Below the pieces are notes generated by a model. The model did not search any database. It had not been told where the DNA came from and was given only the letters and a program-made list of their open reading frames with translations. Positions 11,078 to 21,478 of a stretch of DNA of 64,000 nt are shown piece after piece; within the stretch, counting starts at the first letter, position 1; each line of letters opens with the position of its first letter. Source of the stretch: Ophiura sarsii. Lineage: Eukaryota; Echinodermata; Ophiuroidea; Amphilepidida; Ophiuridae. The translations under genes were made by a program, and so were the position numbers. The DNA is taken from NCBI GenBank assembly GCA_035610835.1, contig CM069442.1, forward strand, positions 32,900,452-32,964,451. Direction: 5' to 3'.

Positions 11078-11515
11078 TTGATACCTGATATAAATGAAGT
11101 ACAAGTGGTAAGTTTGAGGCCATCCACCATGATCCCAAACTCTATGACGTCTAGTGGGTTGCAGTTGCCAACAGCAATGTCCAGATATGGGCTTCCTCAG
11201 ATGCATTGTGACGGAGTGATACCGGGAAGTGGGTATCACTCTTCCTATTTTGACCTATACGGCTTTCCATACCAGGGGAATCCCTACACCTGTTGTTGTG
11301 GGCATTCTGATGATGTACTTTGTGTCGCGTGCCAGGCTTGTGCCGCATCCAAGCAGAGCGCTCATTATTTCGATTGCGGCATTTTACCACACCTCGTAGC
11401 TAGCCAATTAAGGAGCAGGTTAGAAAGGGAAGTAGAACAAGATGGCGTAACACACAAGTTGCGAGCAGTATTCTGTGGGACATCTCTCGTTAAAATTGAA
11501 GACTTTGTACAATAA
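11078..11515 (+). CDS. Unrecognised 145-codon Cys-rich frame
   Basis: This open frame ends in TAA, with AATAAA overlapping the stop. The middle is rich in aromatic residues and Cys (GNPYTCCCGHSDDVLCVACQ), a possible zinc-binding or hairpin loop region. The last third is charged and helical (LRSRLEREVEQDG). No signal peptide is evident and I recognise no family. It may be the terminal exon of a longer gene or a chance frame. The terminal polyadenylation signal and uninterrupted Cys-rich core favour a real 3' exon. Confidence 0.3.
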   Translation: MIPDINEVQVVSLRPSTMIPNSMTSSGLQLPTAMSRYGLPQMHCDGVIPGSGYHSSYFDLYGFPYQGNPYTCCCGHSDDVLCVACQACAASKQSAHYFDCGILPHLVASQLRSRLEREVEQDGVTHKLRAVFCGTSLVKIEDFVQ

Positions 11516-11539
11516 AAATACAACAAAAGTTAAAGTTAA

Positions 11540-12227
11540 GGGGGCTGTGCACCTTCAGGTACAGCCTCCGTAAAACTGCCGTAACTTCTTCATTATTCAT
11601 TTAATCTATATGAAAGTATACATTTTTTTGCAGGAAAGGGTTCAATGAATCCAGCCATGATCATGAAATTGACCATTTTGGAAAAAATTATAAAAAACAC
11701 GTTTTTTGCCCCATTTTAGGTTTGGAAAAGATAACTCAAAATATATTTTGTCAAATTTTGTCATACTAGTTTTTTTATATTCCTCATACAATTCCCTAGG
11801 AATCTTCTTTTTTTTTTTTTGAATTAGAGACCAAAAAGTGCCAAAATTTTTGTTTTACCAAAAATGGTGATTTTCACGATTTTGGAGGTAAATTTCTTTT
11901 TTTTAGCACTTTTTGGTCTCTAATTCAAAAAATAATAAATATTTTCAACAAAAAAAACCCACGATTCCTAGGGAATTGTATGAGGAATATAATAAAACTA
12001 GTATGACAAAATTTGACAAAATATATTTTGAGTTAATCTTTTCCAAACCTAAAATGGGGCAAAAAGTGGGTTTTTTATAATTTTTTCCAAAATGGTCAAT
12101 TTCATGATCATGGTTGGATTCATTGAACCCTTTCCTGCAAAAAAAATGTATACTTTCATATAGATTAAATGAATAATGAAGAAGTTACAGCAGTTTTACG
12201 GAGGCTGTACGAAGGTGCACATCCCCC
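11540..12227. mobile_element. TTAA-flanked foldback element (688 bp palindrome)
   Basis: TTAA at 11536-11539 and 12228-12231 flank an element whose two halves are near-perfect inverted copies over roughly 330 bp. The left half starts GGGGGCTGTGCACCTTC; the right half ends GAAGGTGCACATCCCCC. The short centre lies around 11870-11890. A TTAA duplication is the signature of piggyBac and Kolobok-type insertion. No transposase is encoded. The high arm identity suggests a young element or one kept homogeneous. Confidence 0.85.
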
Positions 12228-12458
12228 TTAAAAGTAGAGAGGACATCGTTAATTCGTGTCTGCTTATTTATTATTCGCTAACCGCTCGGCGAAACACGAA
12301 CTAACCGTAACATGCATGTTCAGCAAGTATTGCAGACATGATCACAGGCTGTTCCAAGTGTTTTGTAGAGTTTTTGGTATTGAAACGTATTTAAAAGTGT
12401 CCTTTTTCCTCTTATCTAACGCCTCCAGAGGAGCTGTAAACTGTCGTATACGTTTCAC

Positions 12459-12729
12459 CTGGCACCCTTTCTTCGGATTCTATTAACAAATCTTTATCTT
12501 TAAAGTATTTCTTCTGCTGGTCTTCTGTTTGTAATCCCCAAAATGGTTCTTTCAAGGTAGCAAATTGTTGTAAAACATGAGTACATTTGTCAACCTCCGG
12601 TAATGTACCCAAATTAATGTCATCAGTCAGCGAAGTTACCTTTTTTTCTGAATGACTGGGGATAGCTTTCGCCATTCTGTCAACTTCTGAAATCGCTTGT
12701 TTTACAAAAAGGAATGGAACCGATGAAGC
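12459..12729 (-). CDS. Candidate exon of an unrecognised gene
   Basis: A strong acceptor (TTTTTATTTTAATTTGAAG) precedes an open segment. It includes KQAISEVDRMAKAIPSHSEK, VDKCTHVLQQFATL and PFWGLQTEDQQKKYFKDKD. The donor is probably CCAG|GTGAAACG. The Q-x2-YF...E pattern resembles a block I recall from multi-copy, transposon-related proteins in fish and cnidarians, but I cannot name it. No neighbouring exon was joined to it. Confidence 0.35.
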
Positions 12730-12739
12730 CTTCAAATTA

Positions 12740-14027
12740 AAATAAAAAGTGTATTGCCTTCCAAAATATCATCCAAATTGTATCATCTTCATGATCATAA
12801 ATGTAGGTCTGAACTACTTCAGCTTACATCCAGTCCAGTTGATGAGATAATTGTGAAGAATCATTGTGAATACAAACAGTGTATTCCATTTTTGAGTAAC
12901 ACAAATTTTACAAAGTTGTACTGCAACTCATCAAAATAAATGCAAAAATAGACATCCGCAATACTATCAATTTCAACATGACAAATGTTGAATTTCAAAC
13001 ATAACTCCAGCATTAAAATGATATGACTATCACTAAATACACAATGAATCCACAAAGAGGATTATCCATGTCATCCATGGCACTCTCTCATGCCAATCAG
13101 CAGATGTCTGATGAGCATGATATGAAAAGCCAATGCATGATATAAGCTTAAATAACCGGGCAAGTGTATTCAACTGGGCACTTTTACTAAGTTTTATAGG
13201 GAATTAATCATTATCAACATCGCACAATTGAGACATCACTACAGGAAAAGTCACTTGATTAACTTGCCACCAAGTTTTAATTATAAATATTCCAGATCCA
13301 ATTAGAAGTTCTTTCTTCCCTGCTCCAACTGCTCCAACAGATGGACATGTACAACTTAATGTCGGCGTGTATGATTTTATCCAGCCAAGTGGGATAAAAA
13401 TGGCCGACGCATGCATGCAACTTTTGTGTATATAGATCACTACGGGAAGTTCCTAGGTAAAAGGGACATAGGTTGGCCGAGTGTATCCGCAAGGGGGCTC
13501 TCTTCATCATTTTATTTTCAACCCCTCGATGAAATTAACACAAATTATACACACGACTATGGCACAAAACTATGAAATTGGGGAATATTTAAAAAATAGC
13601 TTTCAGACATAGAGGGTAGGCATCATTTTGCCCCATTTTACCTAATTTTAGCTATAGTGTCAACTGGGGATATCCCCAATTGCAGGTGTATCCCCAGTTG
13701 GAAGGTGTGTATTCATACGAATGTCCCCCATTCCCATGTTTTACGTACGCAAGCACACATCTTCAAAACTGATGTGCATCTCTTCCTTGAGGACCTTTTA
13801 ACACTTTCCACGTGGCAGGCGTCTGCAGACGACATTCCGAAATGTCACAAAACGTTTCAAAAATGTCATAATTATTGAATTTCATTACAATATTTTGAAT
13901 CACCATGAGAAATGCATTGAAATAAGTACAAACATGCCTAGTATTGGTTCAGTAATACTTGAGATACACTTTGAAAATTGGTCAAGGTTTCTGACAAATC
14001 TGTTTTGTACATGGTAAAACTAACCGT
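12740..14027. other. No gene seen
   Basis: This is AT-rich sequence. Around 13660-13720 there is a short imperfect inverted repeat with the words CAACTGGGGATA and TATCCCCAGTTG. No exon with acceptable borders was recognised. Confidence 0.35.
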
Positions 14028-14120
14028 GTGGAAAGCGTGAACAACAAATTGTTTCAAATTCAAGAACATAGCTACAAATGTCCAGTCAATGAGTTGTATG
14101 GCTCCCATCAGCAAGTTGTT

Positions 14121-15170
14121 TTACTTTTTCTTAACATTGGTGTTCAACATGATGTTGAAGGCCCTGGCCTGGGGTGGGATTTCATTTGTACAACGATACA
14201 CCACCACTGCAAAGAAGGTGTAAAATGCATACAAGCATTGACTGTATGACACATTGAATGCGTAGTGCGCTTTGAAAGCCATATCAAACGCTTCTATGGT
14301 ACTTTTGTCAGCTGGAATAGCTATGTGATCTGTTATCAGGAAGAACTCCCAAGGTTTGGTGGCCGGTCCTAAGCAAAGAATGAATGGATGGGTGTATCTG
14401 TCTTCTTTGCCAGCACTATATCCACATTTGTGCCCATACCTTTAAAAAAAAGAGCAAATAGATTTTATTAAACGATTAAATGCATACAAGCATTGACTGT
14501 ATGACACATTGAATGCTTAGTGCGCTTTGAAAGCCATATCAAACGCTTCTATGGTACTTTTGTCAGCTGGAATGGCTATGTGATTTGTTATCAGGAAGAA
14601 CTCCTAAGGTTTGGTGGCCGGTCCTAAGCAAAGAATGAATGGATGGGTGTATCTGTCTTCTTTGCCAGCACTATATCCACATTTGTGCCCACCTTAAAAA
14701 AAAAAGCAAATAGATTTTATTAAACGATTAAATGCATACAAGCATTGACTGTATGACACATTGAATGCTTAGTGCGCTTTGAAAGCCATATCAAACGCTT
14801 CTATGGTACTTTTGTCAGCTGGAATGGCTATGTGATCTGTTATCAGGAAGAACTTCTAAGGTTTGGTGGCCGGTCCTAAGCAAAGAATGAACGAGTGGGT
14901 GTATCTGTCTTCTTTGCCAGAACTATATCCACATTTGTGCCCACCTTAAAAAAAAGAGCAAATAGATTTTATTAAATGATTCAATCTATTTGGTAGTATA
15001 CAAACAAGCTATACAATTATGTAACACAATACAATAAATCAATAAAACAAATACTCATTTTACCTAGAACCAGATACCTGGATGCAATGTTCTTGCAGTT
15101 CCATGCCTGTCACATCAGTTGTGTGCCATGTTTTTTCAATAAGCTCGTTTGTTGTTGCCAATGTTTGCGC
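14121..15170 (-). CDS. Two in-phase exons of an unrecognised gene
   Basis: The upstream exon (15170-15064) encodes LATTNELIEKTWHTTDVTGM and ends TCTAG|GTAAAA. It joins in phase to the terminal exon (14439-14121, acceptor TTTTTTTAAAG), which encodes YGHKCGYSAGKEDRYTHPF, then ILCLGPATKPWEFFLITDH and FKAHYAFNVSYSQCLYAFY, and stops at 14121. I recall a similar KAHF-FNV-Y motif in uncharacterised multi-copy proteins but know no function. Between the two exons lie two further tandem copies of the start of the terminal exon. Confidence 0.45.
14226..14988. repeat. Three tandem copies (252-255 bp) of an exon segment
   Basis: TGCATACAAGCATTGACTG starts at 14226, 14481 and 14733. Each unit holds the first roughly 70 codons of the terminal exon (minus strand) plus its acceptor side. 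Only the copy at 14226 continues into the full exon and stop. Units 2 and 3 carry small indels at the acceptor (AGGTGGGCAC instead of AGGTATGGGCAC), which shift the frame. Confidence 0.8.
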
Positions 15171-15353
15171 CTAATCGTCGTCAGTCAACACAAATCACCA
15201 TAAAACAAATCACCATATATTTGGTTGCATTCAGTTGCATAATAAATAATTATATCATATAAAACGCTTTAAAATCAAACTGCATTAAGATTCCAGTAAA
15301 GCGATAAAATAGTTGCAAAATATGGACCTGCCTATGGAAGCTTAAAAGTGCCA

Positions 15354-16985
15354 CCAAGAAGTCGAGAAACCTAGATAAATATCTTGGTAAGTCAACTTAT
15401 TTTTAGCCGATAAGACCAGAAGTCTAGATAATTATCCCAACAAGTCGACTTACTTGCGCCGAGAAGACGACATGATACGATGCCGTATCTTAACTAGTCG
15501 ACTTCCCTGCCCTAGGAAGATGACAAGGCAAGATCACTTGTCTCGTCTAGTCGACTTCTCTGTCCAAGAGAATGACAAGACAAGATCGCGTATCTTGTCT
15601 AGTCGACTTCCTTGCGCTGAGAAGACGACAAGACAAGATCCCGTATCTTGTCTAGTCGACTTCCCTGCCCCAAGAAGATGATAAGACAAGGTCACTTATT
15701 TCGTCTAGTTCACTTCCTTGCGAAGAGAAGGTGACAAGACAAGATCCTGTATCTTGTCTAGTCGACTTCCTTGCGCCGAGAAGACGACACGACAAGATCT
15801 CATATCTTGTCTAGTCGACTTCCTTGCGCCGAGAAGATGATTAGAAAAGATAACTTATCTCGTCTAATCGACTTCCTTGCGAAGAGAAGACGGCAAGACA
15901 AGATCCCATATCTTGTCTAGTCGACTTCCTTGCGCCGAGAAGATGATTAGAAAAGATAACTTATCTCGTCTAATCGACTTCCTTGCGAAGAGAAGACGGC
16001 AAGACAAGATCCCATATCTTGTCTAGTCGACTTCCTTGCGCCGAGAAGATGATTAGAAAAGATAACTTATCTCGTCTAATCGACTTCCTTGCGAAGAGAA
16101 GACGGCAAGACAAGATCCCATATCTTGTCTAGTCGACTTCCTTGCGCCGAGAGGATGATTAGAAAAGATAACTTATCTCGTCTAATCGACTTCCTTGCGA
16201 AGAGAAGACGGCAAGACAAGATCCCATATCTTGTCTAGTCGACTTCCTTGCGCCGAGAAGATGATTAGAAAAGATAACTTATCTCGTCTAATCGACTTCC
16301 TTGCGAAGAGAAGACGGCAAGACAAGATCCCATATCTTGTCTAGTCGACTTCCTTGCGCCGAGAAGATGATTAGAAAAGATAACTTATCTCGTCTAATCG
16401 ACTTCCTTGCGAAGAGAAGACGGCAAGACAAGATCCCATATCTTGTCTAGTCGACTTCCTTGCGCCGAGAAGATGATTAGAAAAGATAACTTATCTCGTC
16501 TAATCGACTTCCTTGCGAAGAGAAGACGACAAGACAAGATTCAGGATCTTGTCGAGTCGACTTCCTTGCGCCGAGAAGACGACAAGACAAGATCCCATAT
16601 CTTGTCTAGTCGACTTCCCTGCCCCAAGAAGATGATTAGAAAATATAACTTATCTCGTCTAATCGACTTCCTTGCGAAGAGAAGACGACAAGACAAGATC
16701 TCGTATCTTGTAAAGTCGACTTCCTTGCGCCGAGAAGACGACAAGACAAGATCCCATATCTTGTCTAGTCGACTTCCCTGCCCCAAGAAGATGATTAGAA
16801 AATATAACTTATCTCGTCTAATCGACTTCCTTGCGAAGAGAAGACGACAAGACAAGATTCAGGATCTTGTCAAGTCGACTTCCTAAATGATAGATGATCA
16901 GATTACAAGATCCAATATATTGTCAAGCCGACTTCCTAGAGAAGATCCCTAATTGCGAAGAGAAGACGTCAAGACATGATCACGT
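15354..16985. repeat. 53-bp/106-bp hairpin-forming minisatellite array
   Basis: About 27-30 monomers of 53 bp. In the core they form a 106-bp two-monomer unit: the word AGAT(C/T)CCATATCTTG or its variant starts at 15795, 15901, 16007, 16113, 16219, 16325, 16431 and 16537, exactly 106 apart. The A monomer contains AGACAAGAT and ATCTTGTCT separated by 5 nt, then the self-complementary AGTCGACT. The B monomer contains AGATAACTTATCT. The edges (15354-15450, 16870-16985) are degenerate, as expected if unequal exchange homogenises the centre. Frames of up to 159 codons arise from the repeat. They are not treated as genes. Confidence 0.9.
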
Positions 16986-17469
16986 TTATCATTATTCGAC
17001 AATAGGCCTGCCTACTACTACGAAGAGACCCGAGAGCAAGCTTATATTATAACAGCTTCCATGCAGACTACCGGCCCTAGTTTACCCCGAACGGCATTCT
17101 ACGAAGATGAATACTAAGACCACATTTCAAGTAAGTACTTAACTCATAAGTAACGAAGATCACCATCAGTAAAGATTTTATCTAAGCTTATAGCAGGATG
17201 CATGAAAAATTTAAATTGGATAGGCACAAGTCTAATTATCGGATGGGACATGAGTCAAGAATAGGTCATAAAAAGTGAAAAGTGCAACATGAAATTAAAC
17301 CAGTTTCGATATATTTCAAGACAGATTTTACATATATTTTAAGTGTATAAAAGTAGCCAATATACATTTTTGTAATAAATACCAAAATGATTACAAAGAT
17401 AATAAATACTGTATATACACATGATACATGTACTGACAACTAGCTATATAGGGCCTACAGGTTGTGTGC
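16986..17469. other. No gene seen
   Basis: AT-rich sequence between the minisatellite and the poly-G MITE. No coding or structural signal is supported. Confidence 0.4.
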
Positions 17470-17842
17470 CTGGGGGGGGGGCACTCAATTTTGGGTGTGG
17501 TAGGGGTGTGCGGCCCCGGTTTCTGAAACGGGGGTCTAGGGAACTGAGAATTGGCTCTGAAAAGGGGGTCTAGAGAACTGAAGTGACCCTTGAGGGCAAA
17601 TTTTTTGAGTCAATTTGAGCTCTGGGAGCAAAAATTTCCGAAATTTGGGGATCTTGAGAACTAAATTTCCAAAAAAGGGCTTGTGAACTAAAGAATTTTC
17701 AAAATAGGGCTTGTGAACTAAAGATTGTGCTTGAAATGGGGGTCTAGGGAGCCGCAGGCAAGGCGTGAAAAGGGGTCTTGAGGGCCGCACATCCCGTACC
17801 ACCTTACTAGGTCAGTGTGCCCCCCCCCCCCCCCCCCCCCCG
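17470..17842. mobile_element. MITE with poly-G/poly-C ends, 10-bp target duplication
   Basis: A G run (17472-17481) followed by GGTGTGGTAGGGGTGTGCGG is matched inverted near the other end by CCGCACATCCCGTACCACC and a C run (17820-17841). GGTTGTGTGC occurs immediately outside both ends (17460-17469 and 17843-17852). A 9-10 bp duplication fits MULE-type transposition. The interior has repeated GGGTCTAGGGAACTGA words. No transposase is encoded. Confidence 0.65.
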
Positions 17843-17849
17843 GGTTGTG

Positions 17850-19740
17850 TGCAAATTATACAGGATAAGAAAACACGTGTTTTCTGTTTGTTTTAATAGC
17901 TATATTATACATATGTGAAAACTGAAATAAAATAGGGCTTTTGAATAATTCACCCAACACAATGCCTAATGACCATTGGCCTATGGTGAAATATACTGGA
18001 TTATCGAAATTATGTACCCTTCAACAGGAAAAAATAGTCAAATACCTGCATACTATATTTGGTGGTTTCATTATATATACTTCAGAGCAATGGTCATATT
18101 AAAAATGATCTTAAAACAAAAAACATTAACGTTTCTGTTTATTTATAGTCAATTTTGTTTCAATTTTGGTATACAGGGTGACCAAAACATCTTATTTTTT
18201 GCACAAGCGGTTGAATTTAAGACATGCACTATGACTTAAAAAGTTTGTCATAAAATGTACTTCTTAATAATGCATTAAACTCATATTTGTCCAAAATGTC
18301 ACTTACGACCCTCTTGCATCCAGATGACGAAGTGTTTTCCTTTTAAATGCGCTTGTTCATGACCATACAGGGTGGCGGAACAAACTTTTAAGCAACCATT
18401 AGTGAAAACATTAACTTAATTTGCATTAAAACTTTCATATAAATCCAGAGCGTCGTTTTTTTTCCTTTCTGAATCATACCAACTACAATGTTTGTAACTT
18501 AGACACCCCTTCAGTTTTTTGCCGAGATGGCTTACCATGAGGCATATTTGAAACCATAGATTATTGAAACTTCAAACTACTGAATAGGTGAGGCCGGGAC
18601 CGGGTGAGCAATATGTCCAAGGTGCTTCAAAATTAAACAAATTCAGACACTGAAGGACAATTAAGGGTGCAGTGGTTGTCAAATGGTAATCTGACCAACC
18701 AGATAAATCTAATATTTCATTTTAAAAAGAATATTGCTATATTATTATATAAATCATGGACATAAGAGATAAGGAATGAAATATCAACAAACACCTGGGC
18801 CATGTCATTAATTTATGATGTTTGAATACAAAATACTCATTGTGGGCAATGGGCTTAGAAATATACAGTGTGTGCCAATAAAAACGCAAGATTTTCCGAG
18901 ATTTTTTTCTGGGAAAACTAAGCAACTTGATTGTTTATTTTGAATAATTGTTATTTGGGTGTCTATAGATTTCTGTGATATTTTTAGAGGCTTCCATGGA
19001 AGTAATGATAATTTACCATTTGTGAAAGGTTTTGAAGTGTCAAGAATCATATAATTAAGGTCTATGGTGGAATCGAAGAATTGTGGTATGGGGCCGTGGT
19101 ATGTGGCATATTTCCCAGGGTCAATAACCAATAACAGTTATCATCAAGGCCTAGGCCCTACATACTTTGCTTGATGTACAATAGATGCCTACCAAATGAA
19201 TATTAACTCTTACTCAGTTTGTTGTAGTTTATTCTTAACTTGTATATTGATTGGGAAGCAAGTGACCAGTTTATTAGAAAAGGAAAAGTCTACATGTAAA
19301 AGAAACAAAGACAGCTTTGACAGTGCAAACCTATTTGACAGTAACAATTCAAGAGCAGGAAAAAAGTCTCAGTTGGACTTTGCTGTCTAAGGACTTGGAG
19401 CAAGTCTATGTTTACTATAGTAATTGTTTTATTATTTATTTTGCTTCTCAAGACCTTCAACTTGGATAAACCACCTGCTGATCAATACTCTGTCAGTATT
19501 GAAGGTTTTGAGATATATGGCGTAAAACAAAATGGCCGCCAATACTGGGTGTCAAATTTCAAAGGTGATCAAATTTTGTTTAAAACCATACCAATACGCG
19601 GATTTGGGGTTTTCCTACCGGAAATCAATTGGCACCGAAATTCTACCCACAGTGCACTGACGGTGTACCCAAATAGGCGTAATGTGGACTCACAGTGCCA
19701 CTCATCTGAAACAATAGTATACAAATATAACTGCCTTTGA
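17850..19740. other. Repeat debris, no supported gene
   Basis: Two isolated mariner-like termini are visible, TACAGGGTGACCAAAACATC at 18173 and TACAGGGTGGCGGAACAA at 18366. Another terminus-like word (GTGTGCCAATAAAAACGCAA) at 18869 resembles the ends of the MITE at 25941. An open frame at 19408-19740 starts with a hydrophobic helix (VIVLLFILLLKTFNL) and is not recognised. I do not call it a gene. Confidence 0.4.
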
Positions 19741-19741
19741 G

Positions 19742-19860
19742 TGTGATAGTAAAAAGTATATCATGAGGTCAAATTTGTACTTTTCTATTTCACGAGGCGA
19801 AGCCGAGTGAAATAGATCAGTCAAAATTTGACTGAATGATATATTTTTTACTATCACACG
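19742..19860. mobile_element. Short hairpin MITE
   Basis: TGTGATAGTAAAAAGTATATC at 19742 is matched inverted by GATATATTTTTTACTATCACA ending at about 19858. The interior contains CACGAGGCGAAGCCGAGTG, itself nearly palindromic. The whole unit can fold into one hairpin. Confidence 0.6.
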
Positions 19861-20214
19861 AAAAAAGGCAGGTAATATTTGTTTTATATCATGATTTTAC
19901 CTAGTTTCTTTTCATGCCATAGTAAAAACTATCACATGGCTTAAATCACTCTAATCATGATATAATTTAAATTAATTAATTTTGTGTATATAGATCAGAG
20001 CAGCTAACGTCACAGCTGATTCGTTTTTTTGCACAACTGTTTGGGTTGAAATTCGGTACAGAAATCCTAAATCCACGTAAAATATGTTCCTCTCATCAAA
20101 AGGAAGCAGAAAAAGTATAGTTCTATACCTATCTCTGATGTATGGTTCTTGAGTTATATCCAAAAATGCGAAGAGGTCATATCAGGGGTCACGTGTTGGG
20201 CCCTATAGGGCAGT

Positions 20215-20380
20215 TGCATGAAAGGTCAATAGTTCAATTTTGAAACCAGTCAAGTGTGGTGGTGGGGGGGGGGGGGCACAAACGTTCCACGGTTTGATCA
20301 TGCGACATGATTCTGATGATTCACCAGCAGCAAAATCACAGCGCTTTGAGCCATTTGGAAAAGGCGCTATATAAATACTG

Positions 20381-20412
<32 letters not shown>

Positions 20413-20413
20413 C
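20215..20413 (+). mobile_element. SINE/LINE 3' tail with (ATT)n
   Basis: GCGCTTTGAGCC...GGAAAAGGCGCTATATAAATACTG followed by an ATT microsatellite (20384-20413) is the tail type I know from CR1/L2-like LINEs and their SINEs in deuterostomes. A G-rich tract lies at about 20260-20274. The 5' limit is a guess. Confidence 0.5.
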
Positions 20414-20573
20414 ATTGACTGCACCTTGATGACTTGTACTTGATAAATCAGATCTCACTTTGCACATCACTTCTCATGAAAATTAAGCTAAAATTACAAC
20501 TAAACCCCTTTATTATGTTTAAGATGTGCAAATGGAATTATTAGTGATTTGTGAATGTTTTATTCTTTCTACA

Positions 20574-21478
20574 GGTTATCATTTCCTTGCTGCTGTTGTT
20601 TGACGTTGTCCAAGCTCCTCCACCAACCTATACTGCAGCATCAATTGGTATCCCCGCAGTAGGCATTTCAAGGGACGAACTTGTTCGTCATTACTACACC
20701 ATCGGATACACCGCCAAACAGTTGATGTGCCTTCTGCTGTCTTGTCACAACATTACTTTAAGCCTGAGGCAGATCAGGCGGATCTTATCTAGACTACATA
20801 TTCGAAGAATGGACCGTCAGCACAATGTCAATGATATTATTGATGCGTTAAGGCGTGAACTCGAATGTAGTGGACAAAATTTAGGATATCGAGCCATGTG
20901 GAGGAGACTGAAGACGAAGTACGACATTCACATTACTCAAAAACTTGTATGACAGAGTCTTTCAATACTTGATCCTGATGGAGTTGATGCTCGATCCGCA
21001 CGCCGCTTGCGTCGAAGACGATATTTCAGCAAAGGACCGAACTACCTAGTGCACTTGGATGGGTATGACAAATTAAAGCAGTTCGGGTTTGCTGTTCATG
21101 GAGCGATCGACGGTTTCTCTCGAAAGGTGTTATGGCTGCATGTAGGATTTACTAACAATGACCCCCGTTATATTGCTCAGTTCTTTGTTGAGTACGTACA
21201 GCGTATAAACGGAGCGCCGTGTGTCATTAGAGGGGACAGAGGAACTGAAAATAGTTTGGTTCGTGACATACAACTTGCTCTTCGGTTAAATCACAACGAT
21301 ACTATGCGACATGTTAGTTTCATGTATGGAAGCTCAACTAGCAATCAACGTATTGAAAGGTGGTGGAGACATCTCACTGAAAACTCAACATCATATTGGA
21401 AGGAGCTTTTCAAATATTTACAGGATACCGGCGTGTTTGACAACACTAACCTGATACACATAGAGGCCTTAAGATTTT
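20574..21478 (+). pseudogene. rve-type integrase-like gene, 5' part
   Basis: A helix-turn-helix-like N-terminus (ISRDELVRHYYTIGYTAKQL, then SLRQIRRILSRLHIRR) precedes an RNase H-like integrase core with HLDGYDKLK, IRGDRGTEN and SNQRIERWWRH. These fit D, D and E catalytic positions. The sequence opens after a good splice acceptor (TTTTATTCTTTCTACAG), so an upstream exon may exist. A TGA at 20950-20952 interrupts the otherwise continuous frame. The frame is then broken by the LINE at 21479 and resumes at 25150. Known relatives are integrase-core proteins scattered in animals and fungi, of uncertain function. Confidence 0.7.

Noticed and set aside
15454..16886. Long open frames in the 53/106-bp array, and the idea of a CRISPR array
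   Set aside because: The frames are periodic translations of the repeat. There are no unique spacers between repeats and no cas-like genes, and the DNA is eukaryotic.
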